This document shows positions 27,025 through 37,351 of a stretch of 64,000 bases of DNA, piece by piece (the first letter of the stretch is position 1; each line of letters opens with the position of its first letter). Below the pieces are notes generated by a model, which was given only the letters and a program-made list of their open reading frames with translations, did no database searches and was not told the origin of the DNA. A program made the translations under genes and the position numbers. This stretch comes from Mesorhizobium sp. NZP2298 (GTDB lineage: Bacteria; Pseudomonadota; Alphaproteobacteria; Rhizobiales; Rhizobiaceae). Location of the stretch: assembly GCF_013170825.1 (NCBI RefSeq), contig NZ_CP033365.1, forward strand, positions 4,662,001 to 4,726,000, given 5' to 3'.

Positions 27025-27056
27025 CAATCCTTGGATTTTTCAATCCTTGGATTTTT
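27025..27056. repeat. Tandem 16-base duplication at the end of the DUF3008 gene
   Basis: CAATCCTTGGATTTTT occurs twice in direct succession (27025-27040 and 27041-27056). The second copy holds the last codons of the DUF3008 gene and its stop (27040-27042 on the minus strand). It looks like a recent slippage duplication. Confidence 0.85.
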
Positions 27057-27228
27057 TCTCCGGCAGCCCTTTGCGCTTCGTCTCGGCGAATTCCTCAAGC
27101 TGTTGTTCGCTCATCGATTCGTACATTTCGCGTGAGGCGCCTTTGAGTTCGCTCTTACTGGTCTCGCCGCGCTTGGCGGAGAGCGCGGCGCCGGCGGCTT
27201 TCTGCTGGGCTTTCGAGGTGGCAGGCAT
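27040..27228 (-). CDS. DUF3008 family small protein
   Basis: A 62-residue, highly charged protein beginning MPATSKAQQKAAGAALSAKR, the mark of DUF3008. The rest, including EMYESMSEQQLEEFAETKRK, matches the family and is predicted to be mostly helical. Function unknown; often linked to stress in rhizobia. A strong AAGGAG site is present. Confidence 0.85.
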   Translation of the reverse strand: MPATSKAQQKAAGAALSAKRGETSKSELKGASREMYESMSEQQLEEFAETKRKGLPEKKSKD

Positions 27229-27379
27229 GACGGTTTCTCCTTTTCTGTCAGGACAAACGCCGTGCTTCGGCGGCAGTTCCAGCGCCGATGGCCCAGTTCC
27301 TCGTCCGGATCAGGCGACCGGCTTTGGCGATTTCGTTCGCAGCCTTCCCGTGTCCGGAACTCCAGTGTAGGACGGCTGA

Positions 27380-28762
27380 ATGAAGTCTCTGACTGACCCC
27401 TCACAAGCTCTCTCCTCTGGCCTGACGAAAATCCGCACCGAATTCCACGTGCCGGCTGGATTTCCGGTTGACGTAATGGCCGCGGCGGACGCGGCGGCCA
27501 GACGTGTGCCGAACCAGCATGCAGATCGAACTGACATGCCCTTCGTCACGCTCGATCCAGCAGCCTCCACCGATCTTGACCAGGCGTTCTCGATCGAGGC
27601 GAGCGGCGGCGATCTTCTGCTGCATTATGCCATTGCCGACGTGGCCTGGTTCGTCGAAGACCGCGACGCGATCGATCTCGAGGCCTGGACGCGGGGCGAG
27701 ACGTTTTATTTGCCGGACGGCAAGGCCGGACTCTACCCGCCGGTACTTGCCGAGGGTGCGGCGAGTCTGTTGCCGAATGGACCGCGTCCAGCTGTTGTCT
27801 TCACCGTTCGGGTGGCTGAGGACGGTGCGGTGAAATTGGACGGCGCGGAACGGGCAATCATTCGAAGCCGCGCGAAGCTCGCCTATGACAGCGTGAAGGC
27901 TTCCGACGTTCCGGCCGGCTTCGCTGAAATGGCGCGGCGCATGGCGATGAACGAACAACGTCGTGGCGCGTCACGCGTCGACCCACCCGAGCAGGAGGTT
28001 GAAAGGCTCGCCGATGGCACATTCCGGCTGTCCTTCAGACCGCTCCTGCAATCCGAACAGGACAATGCCGCGCTTTCGCTGGCTGCCAACATGGCGATCG
28101 CCGACGCCATGCTTGCGCACAAGACCGGGCTGTTCCGCGTGATGTCCGGGCCGGACGCGTCCAAGGTGCAGAGACTTCGCAACGCGGCACAGGCGCTCGG
28201 TCTGTCCTGGCCGGCCTCAACCAGCCTGCGCGACTACCAGCGCACGCTCGATCCGGCTGACCCGAAACAGGCGGTGTTGATGCTGGAAATCCGCCGCGCA
28301 GGCAACGGCGCGTCCTACCAGCCCTACCAGGAAGGTGTCGTTCCCTGGCATGAGGCGATGGCCGCGACCTATGCCCACGCCACCGCGCCGCTCAGGCGGC
28401 TGGCCGACCGCTATGTCGTGCGCTGCGCACTGGCAATCGCCAACGGCCAGCCCGTGCCGCAGGTCGTCACCGATGCGTTCACCAAATTGCCGAAGGTGAT
28501 GGGACGTGCGGATAGCCGCGCTTCGCAGATCAACCACGCGGTCATCGACCTTGCCGAGGCGGTCATGCTCAGGGGACGCGAGGGGGAAACGTTCAAAGCC
28601 GCAGTCACCGACTTCGTCGACCATGGCGTACGCGTTCAGCTTGCCGACATACCAGTCGTTGCCACGGTGAAGGCCACCGGGTTCAGACAGGGCGACAGTC
28701 TGACGCTAAGGTTGGCCTCGGCCGATCCGGATCAACGCAGCATCGTCTTCGAACCTGTTTAA
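27380..28762 (+). CDS. RNB-domain ribonuclease (RNase II/R type, short)
   Basis: A 460-residue protein made almost only of an RNB exoribonuclease domain, without the cold-shock domains or the full S1 domain of RNase II/R. The catalytic acidic cluster reads [13 protein letters not shown] (about residues 57-69): two of the aspartates of the RNase II centre are kept, but the last (Asp210 in E. coli numbering) is Gln. The later [16 protein letters not shown] block holds the arginines of the active site. It probably degrades RNA 3' to 5', with unknown targets. Its stop codon overlaps the convergent murI stop. Confidence 0.85.
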   Translation: MKSLTDPSQALSSGLTKIRTEFHVPAGFPVDVMAAADAAARRVPNQHADRTDMPFVTLDPAASTDLDQAFSIEASGGDLLLHYAIADVAWFVEDRDAIDLEAWTRGETFYLPDGKAGLYPPVLAEGAASLLPNGPRPAVVFTVRVAEDGAVKLDGAERAIIRSRAKLAYDSVKASDVPAGFAEMARRMAMNEQRRGASRVDPPEQEVERLADGTFRLSFRPLLQSEQDNAALSLAANMAIADAMLAHKTGLFRVMSGPDASKVQRLRNAAQALGLSWPASTSLRDYQRTLDPADPKQAVLMLEIRRAGNGASYQPYQEGVVPWHEAMAATYAHATAPLRRLADRYVVRCALAIANGQPVPQVVTDAFTKLPKVMGRADSRASQINHAVIDLAEAVMLRGREGETFKAAVTDFVDHGVRVQLADIPVVATVKATGFRQGDSLTLRLASADPDQRSIVFEPV

Positions 28763-29559
28763 GCGGCGGACGTTTCCACCACCAGTCCAAAGCCCTGCAT
28801 CAGCCGGCTGACGGCGAAATCCGCCTTGCCTGAGGTGAAGACCGCGATATCGGGTTCGCCTTGCGGCAGCGCCCCATCGACGAGCGGCAGCAGTGAAAGC
28901 GCTCGCCGGGCGATCGCTTCGGCCGGATCTATCCAGTCGACCGGCCAGGGCGCGGTCTTGCGCATGCGATTGACCAGGAACGGATAATGCGTGCAGGCGA
29001 GCACGACGATGTCGGTCCGCATGCCGTCACGCTCGATGAAGCAGGGCGCGATCTCGGCCCGCACGGCCTCCTCGTCGACAAAGCCCTCGCGCATATAGAC
29101 TTCGGCAAGCCCCGCCAGCCTGTCGCTGCCGACCAGGCGGACATGGCATTTCTGCGCCCACTTGCTGATCAGGTCGCGTGTGTATTGCCGCTTCACCGTG
29201 CCCGGCGTCGCCAGCACCGAGACCAGGCCCGAGCGCGTGCGCTCCGCCGCCGGCTTGACCGCCGGCACGGTACCGACGAAGGGATGGCCGGGAAATCTGT
29301 CGCGCAACGCATCGATCACCAACGTCGAGGCGGTGTTGCAGGCGATGACGGAAATGACTGGCTCAAACCGATCGAGCAGCTTGGCGAACAGCTCCAGTAT
29401 ATGGGTCCTCAGAGCCGGTTCTTCCCAGGCGCCGAAAGGAAACGCCGCATCGTCCGCGACATAGATGAAGCGCCGGTCCGGCATCAGCACGCGCGCCTCG
29501 CGCAGAACGGTCAACCCGCCGACGCCGGAATCGAACATCAGGATCGGCTGGTCAGTCAT
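28759..29559 (-). CDS. murI: Glutamate racemase
   Basis: A 266-residue glutamate racemase that makes D-glutamate for peptidoglycan. The two catalytic cysteines are Cys74 in ACNTAST and Cys189 in ACTHYPF; the DSGVGGLTV substrate loop starts at residue 9. The ATG at 29559 overlaps the trmJ-like gene by 8 bases, so they are translationally coupled; a longer in-frame extension has no family likeness. Confidence 0.95.
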   Translation of the reverse strand: MTDQPILMFDSGVGGLTVLREARVLMPDRRFIYVADDAAFPFGAWEEPALRTHILELFAKLLDRFEPVISVIACNTASTLVIDALRDRFPGHPFVGTVPAVKPAAERTRSGLVSVLATPGTVKRQYTRDLISKWAQKCHVRLVGSDRLAGLAEVYMREGFVDEEAVRAEIAPCFIERDGMRTDIVVLACTHYPFLVNRMRKTAPWPVDWIDPAEAIARRALSLLPLVDGALPQGEPDIAVFTSGKADFAVSRLMQGFGLVVETSAA

Positions 29560-30469
29560 TGTCGGTTCCCTTGCCGCCCAGCGGCGGCGCGTCCTCATCG
29601 TCGCCGGCAGGCCGGCGGGCCAGGCGTTCGGCCTCTGCCTTTCCGGCGCGCGCGGCAGCCGGAAGCCGCCTTGGATCATCGCCCGGCGAACCATCGCCGC
29701 GCGGCATCGCCGGCGAGAACCTGTCGAGGGACGAGATGATGCCGCGCAGCACCTTGAGTTCCGGCTCGGCAAAGCCGGCACGCGTCAGCACGGCACGCAG
29801 ATTGTCGACCATTTTCGGTCTCTTCGGCGCTGGCCGGAAATAGCCGCGCGCTTCCAATGCGCCTTCGAGATAGGCGAACAGACCGTGCAATTCTTCCTTG
29901 CTGGCCGGCTTCATCTCCGGCCCGGTGAAATTGGTCTTGGTCTCGTCCTCCAGACCCGACTTCATCCACTCATAGGACATCAGCAAGGCCGCCTGGGCGA
30001 TGTTGAGCGAGGAGAAATCGGGATCGACGGGAAAGGTGACGATCTCGTCGGCAAGCCCGACTTCGTCATTATAGAGGCCGAAGCGCTCGCGGCCGAACAG
30101 GATGCCAGTGCGCTGCCCCATGCTGTGACGGGTCCTCAGCACCCTGCCCGCCTCGACTGGCCCGCGCACGGCCTTGAAGCCGTCGCGCTGCCTGGCGGTG
30201 GTGGCGAAAACGAAATTCAAATCGGCAAGCGCCGAGGCCAGATCGTCGAACACTTTCACGGCGTCTATGACATGGTCGGCGCGGCTGGCGGCGGCACGCG
30301 CCTTCTCGCTCGGCCAGCCGTCGCGCGGATTGACCAGGCGCAGTTCGATCAGGCTGAAATTGGCCATGGCTCGTGCAACCATGCCAATGTTCTCGCCAAG
30401 CTGCGGCTCGACCAGGATGATCGCCGGGCCGGCGGATGGGTTATTATCGGGATCTTTGGTGACGGGCAT
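29552..30469 (-). CDS. TrmJ-type SPOUT tRNA/rRNA methyltransferase
   Basis: A 305-residue SPOUT-class RNA 2'-O-methyltransferase, related to TrmJ (tRNA position 32). Family blocks are [20 protein letters not shown], the [17 protein letters not shown] knot loop and the [16 protein letters not shown] motif. A C-terminal tail of about 55 residues is charged and probably disordered. I chose the ATG at 30469; a TTG three codons upstream is possible; neither has a good ribosome site. It overlaps murI by 8 bases. Confidence 0.85.
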   Translation of the reverse strand: MPVTKDPDNNPSAGPAIILVEPQLGENIGMVARAMANFSLIELRLVNPRDGWPSEKARAAASRADHVIDAVKVFDDLASALADLNFVFATTARQRDGFKAVRGPVEAGRVLRTRHSMGQRTGILFGRERFGLYNDEVGLADEIVTFPVDPDFSSLNIAQAALLMSYEWMKSGLEDETKTNFTGPEMKPASKEELHGLFAYLEGALEARGYFRPAPKRPKMVDNLRAVLTRAGFAEPELKVLRGIISSLDRFSPAMPRGDGSPGDDPRRLPAAARAGKAEAERLARRPAGDDEDAPPLGGKGTDND

Positions 30470-30685
30470 GATTGTCAAAGAACTGCTGTTTGCGGCATTT
30501 CAGCGTCCCCTGCCATATTCGGCCGCGAAAATGAAGCATTCGCAAATGACGACGGCCATTGCCTCGCATTCGTGACCGATCGCCGTTTGCGCGGCCAAAA
30601 ACCCTTTGATATACGGGCGGCATCTCCCGGCCGAACGCCACGCGGGCAAGGCCGTCCCATATCCCAGCAACGAGGCATTCTTTCC

Positions 30686-31897
30686 ATGGCGAAGATCAAG
30701 GTGGCGAACCCGGTCGTCGAACTCGACGGCGACGAGATGACCCGCATCATCTGGCAGTTCATCAAGGACAAGCTGATCCACCCTTATCTCGACCTGAAGC
30801 TCGAATATTACGACCTCGGCATCGAGCACCGCGACGCCACCAACGACCAGGTAACGATCGATTCGGCCAACGCCATCAAGAAGTACGGCGTCGGCGTGAA
30901 ATGCGCGACGATCACCCCCGACGAACAGCGCGTCGAGGAATTCAAGCTGAAGAAGATGTGGAAGTCGCCGAACGGCACCATCCGCAATATCCTTGGCGGC
31001 ACCATCTTCCGCGAGCCGATCATCATGAAGAACGTGCCGCGCCTGGTGCCCGGCTGGACCAAGCCGATCATCGTCGGCCGTCACGCCTTCGGCGACCAAT
31101 ACCGCGCCACCGATTTCCGCTTCCCCGGCAAGGGCAAGCTGACGATCAAGTTCGTCGGCGAGGACGGCCAGGTGATCGAGCACGACGTGTTCGATGCGCC
31201 CGGTGCCGGTGTCGCCATGGCCATGTACAATCTCGACGAGTCGATCCGCGAGTTCGCCCGCGCCTCGCTGAATTACGGCCTGCTGCGTAACTATCCGGTC
31301 TATCTCTCGACCAAGAACACCATCCTCAAGGCCTATGACGGCCGCTTCAAGGACATCTTCCAGGAGGTCTACGAGGCTGAATTCGAGGCAGAGTTCAAGT
31401 CGAAGAAGCTGTGGTATGAGCACCGGCTGATCGACGACATGGTGGCCTCCAGCCTGAAATGGTCGGGCGGCTATGTCTGGGCCTGCAAGAACTATGACGG
31501 CGACGTGCAATCCGACACGGTGGCGCAAGGCTTCGGCTCGCTCGGCCTGATGACCTCGGTGCTGATGACGCCGGACGGCAAGACGGTGGAAGCGGAAGCC
31601 GCGCACGGCACCGTCACCCGCCACTATCGCCAGCACCAGAAGGGCGAGGAAACCTCGACCAATTCGATCGCCTCGATCTTCGCCTGGACGCGCGGCCTCG
31701 CGCACCGCGCCAAGCTCGACGACAATGCCGAGTTGAAGCGCTTTGCCGAGACACTGGAAAAGGTTTGCATCCAGACGGTCGAGAGCGGCTTCATGACCAA
31801 GGACCTGTCGCTCTTGATCGGCCCGGACCAGCCCTGGCTCTCGACCACTGGCTTCCTCGACAAGATCGACGAGAATTTGCAGAAGGCGATGGCGTAA
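30686..31897 (+). CDS. icd: NADP-dependent isocitrate dehydrogenase
   Basis: A 403-residue enzyme that converts isocitrate to 2-oxoglutarate in the TCA cycle. It is of the type shared with eukaryotes: [20 protein letters not shown] at the start, then [20 protein letters not shown] for isocitrate binding and the NYDGDVQSD metal-site block. The ATG at 30686 gives the standard start; the long open frame upstream is a GC artefact antisense to other genes. A strong terminator follows. Confidence 0.96.
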   Translation: MAKIKVANPVVELDGDEMTRIIWQFIKDKLIHPYLDLKLEYYDLGIEHRDATNDQVTIDSANAIKKYGVGVKCATITPDEQRVEEFKLKKMWKSPNGTIRNILGGTIFREPIIMKNVPRLVPGWTKPIIVGRHAFGDQYRATDFRFPGKGKLTIKFVGEDGQVIEHDVFDAPGAGVAMAMYNLDESIREFARASLNYGLLRNYPVYLSTKNTILKAYDGRFKDIFQEVYEAEFEAEFKSKKLWYEHRLIDDMVASSLKWSGGYVWACKNYDGDVQSDTVAQGFGSLGLMTSVLMTPDGKTVEAEAAHGTVTRHYRQHQKGEETSTNSIASIFAWTRGLAHRAKLDDNAELKRFAETLEKVCIQTVESGFMTKDLSLLIGPDQPWLSTTGFLDKIDENLQKAMA

Positions 31898-31917
31898 GTA
31901 CTCGCAGCTCCACACGC

Positions 31918-31947
31918 CGAAGGCTCCGAAAGGAGCCTTCGTTTTTT
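31918..31947 (+). terminator. Rho-independent terminator of icd
   Basis: CGAAGGCTCC and GGAGCCTTCG pair across a GAAA loop (31918-31941), followed by TTTTTT. Confidence 0.9.
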
Positions 31948-31978
31948 GGGCCGATGAAAGCGACGAAGGGCCGGCAGC

Positions 31979-32605
31979 ATGCCCAAGCCAATCCTCTACG
32001 GCGCGGACTACAGTGTCTATGTGCGCATCGCGCGAATGACGCTGGAGGAGAAAGGCGTCGACTACGAACTCGTGCCGCTCGATGTCTTCGCCGCCGACGG
32101 CATCCCGGCCTGGTATCTGGAGCATCACCCGTTCGGCCGCATCCCGGCCTTCGAGCATGACGGGTTTCGGCTCTTCGAGACGAATGCGATCGCGCGCTAT
32201 GTCGACGAGGCCTTCGACGGCCCGGCGCTGCAATCCGCCGACGCGCGCGGCCGCGCCAGGATGGGCCAGATGACAGGCATGCTCGACGCCTATGGCTACC
32301 GCGCCATGGTTTGGGACGTCGCCGTCGAGCGGCTGGAAAAGGCAGAACCGGATGAGAGGCTGATCGCTGGCGGCCTGAGTCAGGCACAGACGGTGCTGAA
32401 AGTGCTGACCTCGCTCAAGGCGAACGGACCTTGGCTGCTCGGCGACCAGTTGACGCTGGCAGACCTGCATGCCGCACCGGTCATTGCCTATTTCGTCAAG
32501 GTTGCCGAAGGGCAAGATTTGCTGGCACGGTTCGCGGACATCGAGGACTGGTATGCGCGCATCGCCGCCCGAGCGAGCTTCGCCAGGACCGAAAAGGCAG
32601 TTTGA
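31979..32605 (+). CDS. Glutathione S-transferase family protein
   Basis: A 208-residue GST: an N-terminal thioredoxin-like domain (ILYGADYSVYVRIARMTLEE, GRIPAFEHDGFRLFETNAI for glutathione binding) and a helical C-terminal domain with QLTLADLHAAPVIAYF. It most resembles plant-phi/bacterial theta-like members. Substrate unknown. It begins 31 bases after the icd terminator and so has its own promoter. Confidence 0.85.
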   Translation: MPKPILYGADYSVYVRIARMTLEEKGVDYELVPLDVFAADGIPAWYLEHHPFGRIPAFEHDGFRLFETNAIARYVDEAFDGPALQSADARGRARMGQMTGMLDAYGYRAMVWDVAVERLEKAEPDERLIAGGLSQAQTVLKVLTSLKANGPWLLGDQLTLADLHAAPVIAYFVKVAEGQDLLARFADIEDWYARIAARASFARTEKAV

Positions 32606-32635
32606 GCGGCCCGCCAGACGAGCTAAGGCGAAGGA

Positions 32636-33115
32636 CTAAAACCCTATCTCGGGCTTGGTGACCATCAGCCACAGGATGGCAAGCACGGTGGCAAAAGCCG
32701 GGAAGCCGCACACAAACCAGATGCGGAACAGACGCCTTTCCTCAGGCGGCAGCGGCACGTTTTCGATGGCCGCCTGCCGCGCCAGGTTGCGGATGCGAAT
32801 CTGAATCCAGACCACCGGCAGCCAGAACAGGCCGGTCACGACATACAGCAGCAGGGACAGCACAATCCAGCCTTCGGACAGCGGCCAGCCTATGGCCCGC
32901 GCCAGCAGCACGCCGGTGATCGGCTGCACAATGACGGCGGTTGCCGTAAAAATGGCATCGGCGATGACGACCGTGCCCGCGACATGGGCGACGAGGTCGG
33001 CGCGGCCGGTGCGTTGCGCCATGAGCATGAAGAAGGCGATGCCGGCGCCGGTGCCGAAGAGAACCGTGGCGCCGATGATATGCGCCCAGCGCAAAGTGTC
33101 GGCCCAGAGGCTCAT
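32636..33115 (-). CDS. DUF2269 family membrane protein
   Basis: A 159-residue membrane protein with four predicted segments. It has the DUF2269 features LRWAHIIGATVLFGTGAGIA at the start, a TGRADLVAHVAGTVVIADAI region and a QIRIRNLARQAAI loop. Function unknown. Its ATG overlaps the stop of the SDR-DoxX gene (ATGA), so the two are coupled. Confidence 0.85.
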   Translation of the reverse strand: MSLWADTLRWAHIIGATVLFGTGAGIAFFMLMAQRTGRADLVAHVAGTVVIADAIFTATAVIVQPITGVLLARAIGWPLSEGWIVLSLLLYVVTGLFWLPVVWIQIRIRNLARQAAIENVPLPPEERRLFRIWFVCGFPAFATVLAILWLMVTKPEIGF

Positions 33116-34407
33116 CGCTCGTCCAAAATTGCCAGCGCCACCAGGACAAGGCAAAGCGCGGGTACCGCCTTGACCATTGCACCTAGCGGATCGAGCCACA
33201 GATCGGGCGCAAGCGCGGTTGCCGCGCCAACATAGGCCAAGGTGATGGCAAGCATCCCCATCAGCGCGAGGCGCGCCGAGGGCCGCATCAGGACAGCGGC
33301 TCCGACAACGATGTCCGCAATGCTTCCAGCAAGAACCAGTCCGAGCGCGAAGGCGGGCGACAGGCCATGAGAGACCAGAATGTCGGCCGCCGCATCCTGT
33401 CGAGCCAGGCCGACGATGCCGGAAACCAGCCAGAACAGCGAGAGCACGCCGAACACGACTGGTTTCAGCAGCCAGAGGCGGGCGAACCATCGCTCCTGGA
33501 CGTGGGCAGGCATGGCGGCCAGCGTCGCTTCCAGAGGCTGAAGCGGATGGCCGCTTACATCGTTCCAGGGTCCGGCATTGCCGGTCACGCCACGCGCCAG
33601 CGCGACAAGGGCTGCGCTGCGCAAAGGCGATCGCCAACCAAGCAGGCCAAGGCCGTCCGCAATGACGGCGGCAAGCCGGCCGACAATAGCCGGCATCCGC
33701 ACGACGCGGGCCGGCGGCAGGCCAAGCCATGCCCGAAAGGTTGAGAGAACATCAGTGAGCGATCGGGCCTCGGTTTCAACGAGATCGATCGCAAGGCGCG
33801 GCGGCAGAGATCCGGCAACCGCGCGCGAGACTGCCTCGGCGACGTCCGTTACCGACACAGTCTGGATCGGCTGGCGCGCCATGACGGCAGGGACAAAAAC
33901 GGGAAAGGCCGCGAGGGCGCGCAAAAGTGCGGTCCCGCCATAAGCGGCCGGTGCGATCACCAGGCCCGGTCGCAAGATCGTCCACTCTAGCGAAGAGCCT
34001 GTGACGGCCTTGTCGCCTTCCGCCTTGGTGCTGAAGAAAGCATCCGATGAGGCAGGGTCGGCACCGATCGCCGAGATCTGCACAAAACGGCGCACGCCGG
34101 CCTGCTCGCAGGCCGCCACTAGCGCTACCACCGAGCCGCGATGAATGGCGTCGAGGCGGTCGCGTGGGCCGTCCTGCAAGGCGCCCGCGGCGTTGACGAC
34201 CGCGCCCATGCCCGCAACCATCGACAGCCAGTCTTCAGCGGCAAGCAGTTTCGACATGTCCGCTGCGATCCAGCGAACCGCCGGCCGACGCCGACCGGCA
34301 TCCCCGACATCGCGACCGAGACCGGTCACATGATGACCGTCGCGAAGCAAACGGCCAATGACGGCGTCCCCGATCAAACCATAGCCGCCGAGGACGAGAA
34401 TTTTCAT
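33112..34407 (-). CDS. SDR-type oxidoreductase fused to a DoxX-like membrane domain
   Basis: A 431-residue fusion. Residues 1 to about 290 form an atypical SDR domain (NAD(P)-binding start MKILVLGGYGLIGDAVIGRL, then RFVQISAIGAD). Residues about 305-431 contain four membrane segments resembling DoxX-like proteins (LLKPVVFGVLSLFWLVSGIV, then LVLAGSIADIVVGAAVL and further segments). The start at 34407 gives the Rossmann N-terminus. It lies 10 bases after alaS and overlaps the DUF2269 gene, so alaS-SDR-DUF2269 may be one operon. The catalytic role is unknown. Confidence 0.8.
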   Translation of the reverse strand: MKILVLGGYGLIGDAVIGRLLRDGHHVTGLGRDVGDAGRRRPAVRWIAADMSKLLAAEDWLSMVAGMGAVVNAAGALQDGPRDRLDAIHRGSVVALVAACEQAGVRRFVQISAIGADPASSDAFFSTKAEGDKAVTGSSLEWTILRPGLVIAPAAYGGTALLRALAAFPVFVPAVMARQPIQTVSVTDVAEAVSRAVAGSLPPRLAIDLVETEARSLTDVLSTFRAWLGLPPARVVRMPAIVGRLAAVIADGLGLLGWRSPLRSAALVALARGVTGNAGPWNDVSGHPLQPLEATLAAMPAHVQERWFARLWLLKPVVFGVLSLFWLVSGIVGLARQDAAADILVSHGLSPAFALGLVLAGSIADIVVGAAVLMRPSARLALMGMLAITLAYVGAATALAPDLWLDPLGAMVKAVPALCLVLVALAILDER

Positions 34408-34417
34408 GTCTCGGCTT

Positions 34418-37084
34418 TCAGGCGGCTTCGAGTGCCGCCCTGACCGCCGCGATCGCATCATTGGCCTTCGAGGCGTCAGGGCCACCGGCCTGGGCCATAT
34501 CGGGCCGACCGCCGCCGCCCTGACCGCCCAAGGCGGCGGAGGCCACGCGCACCAGGTCCACAGCGCTGAAGCGACCGACGAGGTCATCGGTCACCGCTAC
34601 CACGACGCTTGCCTTGTTGTCCTCGCCGGCGCCGACGAAGACGACGACGCCGGAGCCGAGCGATGTCTTGCCGGCATCGGCCAGCGGCTTCAGGTCCTTC
34701 GGCGACACGCCCGATACCGCCTTGCCGAGGAAGCCTATGCCCGCGACGGTCTCGTTCTCCGAGGGCGCGCCGGCCGCGGCACCGCCACCCAACGCCAGCT
34801 TCTTGCGCGCTTCCGTGAGTTCCTTCTCGAGCTTCTTGCGCTCCTCAAGCAAAGCCTCGACGCGCGCCGGCACGTCGGCGGGCGAGATTTTCAGCACGGC
34901 TGCCGCCGTCTTCAGACGCCGATCCTGCTCATCGAGATGTTTTCTGGCCGCCTCGCCGGTCAGCGCCTCGATGCGGCGCACGCCGGCGGCAACCGCGCTG
35001 TCGGAAACGACACGCACCAGACCGATATCTCCGGTTGCCCTGACATGGGTGCCGCCGCAGAGTTCGACCGAATAGGGCCGGTTGGCCTTGGTGCCGTGCA
35101 GCCCGGTGCCCATCGACACGACACGCACTTCATCGCCATACTTCTCGCCGAACAGCGCCATGGCACCCTCCGCAATGGCGTCGTCGACCGACATCAGGCG
35201 CGTGGTCACCGGGCCGTTCTGCACAACGATTTCGTTGGCTATGCGCTCGACCTCTTCGAGTTCCTCGGCCGAGATCGGCTTGTTGTGCGAGATATCGAAG
35301 CGCAGGCGCTCCGGCGCGACCAGCGAGCCCTTCTGCGCGACATGGGTGCCCAGCACCTCGCGCAGCGCCTCATGGATCAGGTGCGTGGCGGAGTGGTTGG
35401 CGCGCAGCCTGGAGCGCCTGTTATGGTCGACCTTGAGCTCAACGGCGGCGCCCGTCTTGACCGTGCCGCTCGCAACCTTGCCCAGATGCACGAACAGCCC
35501 ATCCGCCTTCTTCTGCGTGTCCGAGATCTCGATCGAGAAGCCTTCGCCCGAGATGACGCCGGTATCGCCCATCTGGCCGCCGGACTCGCCATAGAATGGC
35601 GTCTGGTTGACGACCACCGCGACCGCGTCACCCTTGCCGGCGCTGTCGACGGTCTTGCCGTCCCGGACCAGCGCTTGGATGAGGCCTTCCGCAGCTTCAG
35701 TCTCGTAACCGAGGAATTCGGTGGCACCGGTCTTTTCGCGCACCGAGAACCACACCGTCTCGGTGGCGGCCTCGCCGGATCCGGTCCAATGCTTGCGCGC
35801 CTCGGCCTTCTGCTGCTCCATCGCATTGGTGAAGCCGGCAAGATCGACCGAGATGCTGCGCTGGCGCAGCGCGTCCTGCGTCAGGTCGAGCGGGAAGCCG
35901 TAGGTGTCGTAGAGCTTGAAGGCCGTCTCGCCATCCAGCATGTCGCCAGCATGCAGCGTTTCCGTCGCCTCGGAGAGCAGGCCGAGGCCGCGCACCAGCG
36001 TCTTGCGGAAGCGCGTCTCCTCGAGCTTCAGCGTCTCGGTAATCAGCTGTTCGCCGCGCAACAATTCGGGATAGGCCTGGCCCATCTCGCGCACCAGGGC
36101 CGGCACCAGCTTCCACATCAGCGGCTCATTCGCGCCGAGCAACTGCGCGTGGCGCATGGCGCGGCGCATGATGCGGCGCAGCACATAACCACGGCCTTCG
36201 TTCGACGGCAGCACGCCGTCGGCGACCAGGAAGGAGGACGAGCGCAAATGATCGGCAATGACGCGGTAGGACGCCACCGTTTCGGCATCCGGCGCGCGCC
36301 CAAGCGCGGACGACGCCGCATCGATCAGATGCCGGAACAGGTCGGTCTCGAAAACGCTCTCCACGCCCTGCAGGATGGACGCCATGCGCTCCAGGCCCAT
36401 GCCGGTGTCGATCGAGGGACGCGGCAGGTCGATGCGCTCCTCCTTCGTCACCTGCTCATACTGCATGAACACCAGGTTCCAGAATTCGAGGAAGCGGTCG
36501 CCATCCTCTTCCGGGCTGCCGGGAGGCCCCCCCCAGATGTGCTCGCCACGATCGATGAAGATTTCCGAGCACGGCCCGCAAGGACCGGTGTCGCCCATCG
36601 CCCAGAAATTGTCCGAGGTCGGGATGCGGATGATGCGATCGTCCGAGAAACCGGCGATCTTCTTCCAGAAGCCCGCCGCCTCATCATCCGTGTGGTAGAC
36701 GGTGACCAGCAGCTTGTCCTTCTTTAGCCCGAACTCCCTGGTGATCAGGTTCCAGGCAAGCTCGATGGCGCGCTCCTTGAAATAGTCGCCGAAGGAAAAG
36801 TTGCCGAGCATCTCGAAGAAGGTCAGATGACGCGCGGTGTAGCCGACATTGTCGAGGTCGTTGTGCTTGCCGCCGGCTCGAACGCTCTTCTGGGCAGTGG
36901 TGGCACGCGAATAGGACCGCTTCTCCAGGCCGGTGAAGACGTTCTTGAACTGCACCATGCCGGCATTGGTGAACATCAATGTCGGATCGTTGCGCGGCAC
37001 GAGCGGGCTCGAGGCGACGACCTCGTGGCCCTCCTTGCGGAAATAGTCGAGAAATGTCGACCGGATCTCGTTCACGCCACTCAT
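34418..37084 (-). CDS. alaS: Alanyl-tRNA synthetase
   Basis: An 888-residue class II synthetase that charges tRNA-Ala. Visible are the N-terminal class II motif region ([15 protein letters not shown]), the editing domain's zinc-binding [13 protein letters not shown] and [13 protein letters not shown] motifs, and a C-terminal oligomerisation/C-Ala region with a glycine-alanine-rich linker. Length is typical. Its leader (37085-37130) contains a strong hairpin. Confidence 0.97.
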   Translation of the reverse strand: MSGVNEIRSTFLDYFRKEGHEVVASSPLVPRNDPTLMFTNAGMVQFKNVFTGLEKRSYSRATTAQKSVRAGGKHNDLDNVGYTARHLTFFEMLGNFSFGDYFKERAIELAWNLITREFGLKKDKLLVTVYHTDDEAAGFWKKIAGFSDDRIIRIPTSDNFWAMGDTGPCGPCSEIFIDRGEHIWGGPPGSPEEDGDRFLEFWNLVFMQYEQVTKEERIDLPRPSIDTGMGLERMASILQGVESVFETDLFRHLIDAASSALGRAPDAETVASYRVIADHLRSSSFLVADGVLPSNEGRGYVLRRIMRRAMRHAQLLGANEPLMWKLVPALVREMGQAYPELLRGEQLITETLKLEETRFRKTLVRGLGLLSEATETLHAGDMLDGETAFKLYDTYGFPLDLTQDALRQRSISVDLAGFTNAMEQQKAEARKHWTGSGEAATETVWFSVREKTGATEFLGYETEAAEGLIQALVRDGKTVDSAGKGDAVAVVVNQTPFYGESGGQMGDTGVISGEGFSIEISDTQKKADGLFVHLGKVASGTVKTGAAVELKVDHNRRSRLRANHSATHLIHEALREVLGTHVAQKGSLVAPERLRFDISHNKPISAEELEEVERIANEIVVQNGPVTTRLMSVDDAIAEGAMALFGEKYGDEVRVVSMGTGLHGTKANRPYSVELCGGTHVRATGDIGLVRVVSDSAVAAGVRRIEALTGEAARKHLDEQDRRLKTAAAVLKISPADVPARVEALLEERKKLEKELTEARKKLALGGGAAAGAPSENETVAGIGFLGKAVSGVSPKDLKPLADAGKTSLGSGVVVFVGAGEDNKASVVVAVTDDLVGRFSAVDLVRVASAALGGQGGGGRPDMAQAGGPDASKANDAIAAVRAALEAA

Positions 37085-37106
37085 GACTGCTGCCTTTTCG
37101 CGAAAA

Positions 37107-37125
37107 CCGCCGGCGCGGCCGGCGG
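37107..37125 (-). promoter_or_regulatory. GC-rich hairpin in the alaS leader
   Basis: CCGCCGGC and GCCGGCGG pair with a 3-base loop, 22 bases upstream of the alaS ATG. The sequence, with its flanking AAAA, is nearly the same as the recA terminator stem 140 bases away, so one may have arisen from the other. Without a U-tract it is not a normal terminator. Role unknown. Confidence 0.4.
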
Positions 37126-37245
37126 AAACTGGTCTCTGCTTTCCAGAAATAGATTTGGCCTTTTAGCGGGCACGCCCCAGCCTGTCCAGAAACACGGAAT
37201 TGGGCCAATCCACGAGCTTGCCAGCCGTCCGCGCTATCCAAAACG

Positions 37246-37275
37246 AAAACCGCCGGCGCGAAGGCCGGCGGTTTT
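37246..37275 (-). terminator. Rho-independent terminator of recA
   Basis: AAAACCGCCGGC and GCCGGCGGTTTT pair perfectly over a 6-base loop. A-T rich ends on both sides make it usable in both directions; it lies about 77 bases beyond the recA stop on the minus strand. Confidence 0.85.
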
Positions 37276-37351
37276 GAACGCGATACTACAGAACTCAGTT
37301 ACTTAAGCTTCAGATCATAGACCGGATTATGGCCGAACTCCGGCAATTGCC

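Noticed and set aside
29465..30685. A 400-codon in-frame extension upstream of icd
   Set aside because: It lies antisense to murI and the trmJ-like gene, and the ATG at 30686 gives the standard IDH start.
30500..32515. A 671-codon open frame on the minus strand over icd and the GST gene
   Set aside because: Antisense shadow of two clear genes, with no recognisable domain and no ribosome binding site.
34406..36727. A 773-codon open frame on the plus strand over alaS
   Set aside because: It is antisense to the well-supported alaS. High GC content leaves such antisense frames open; the translation is rich in Arg, His and Gln without a domain.
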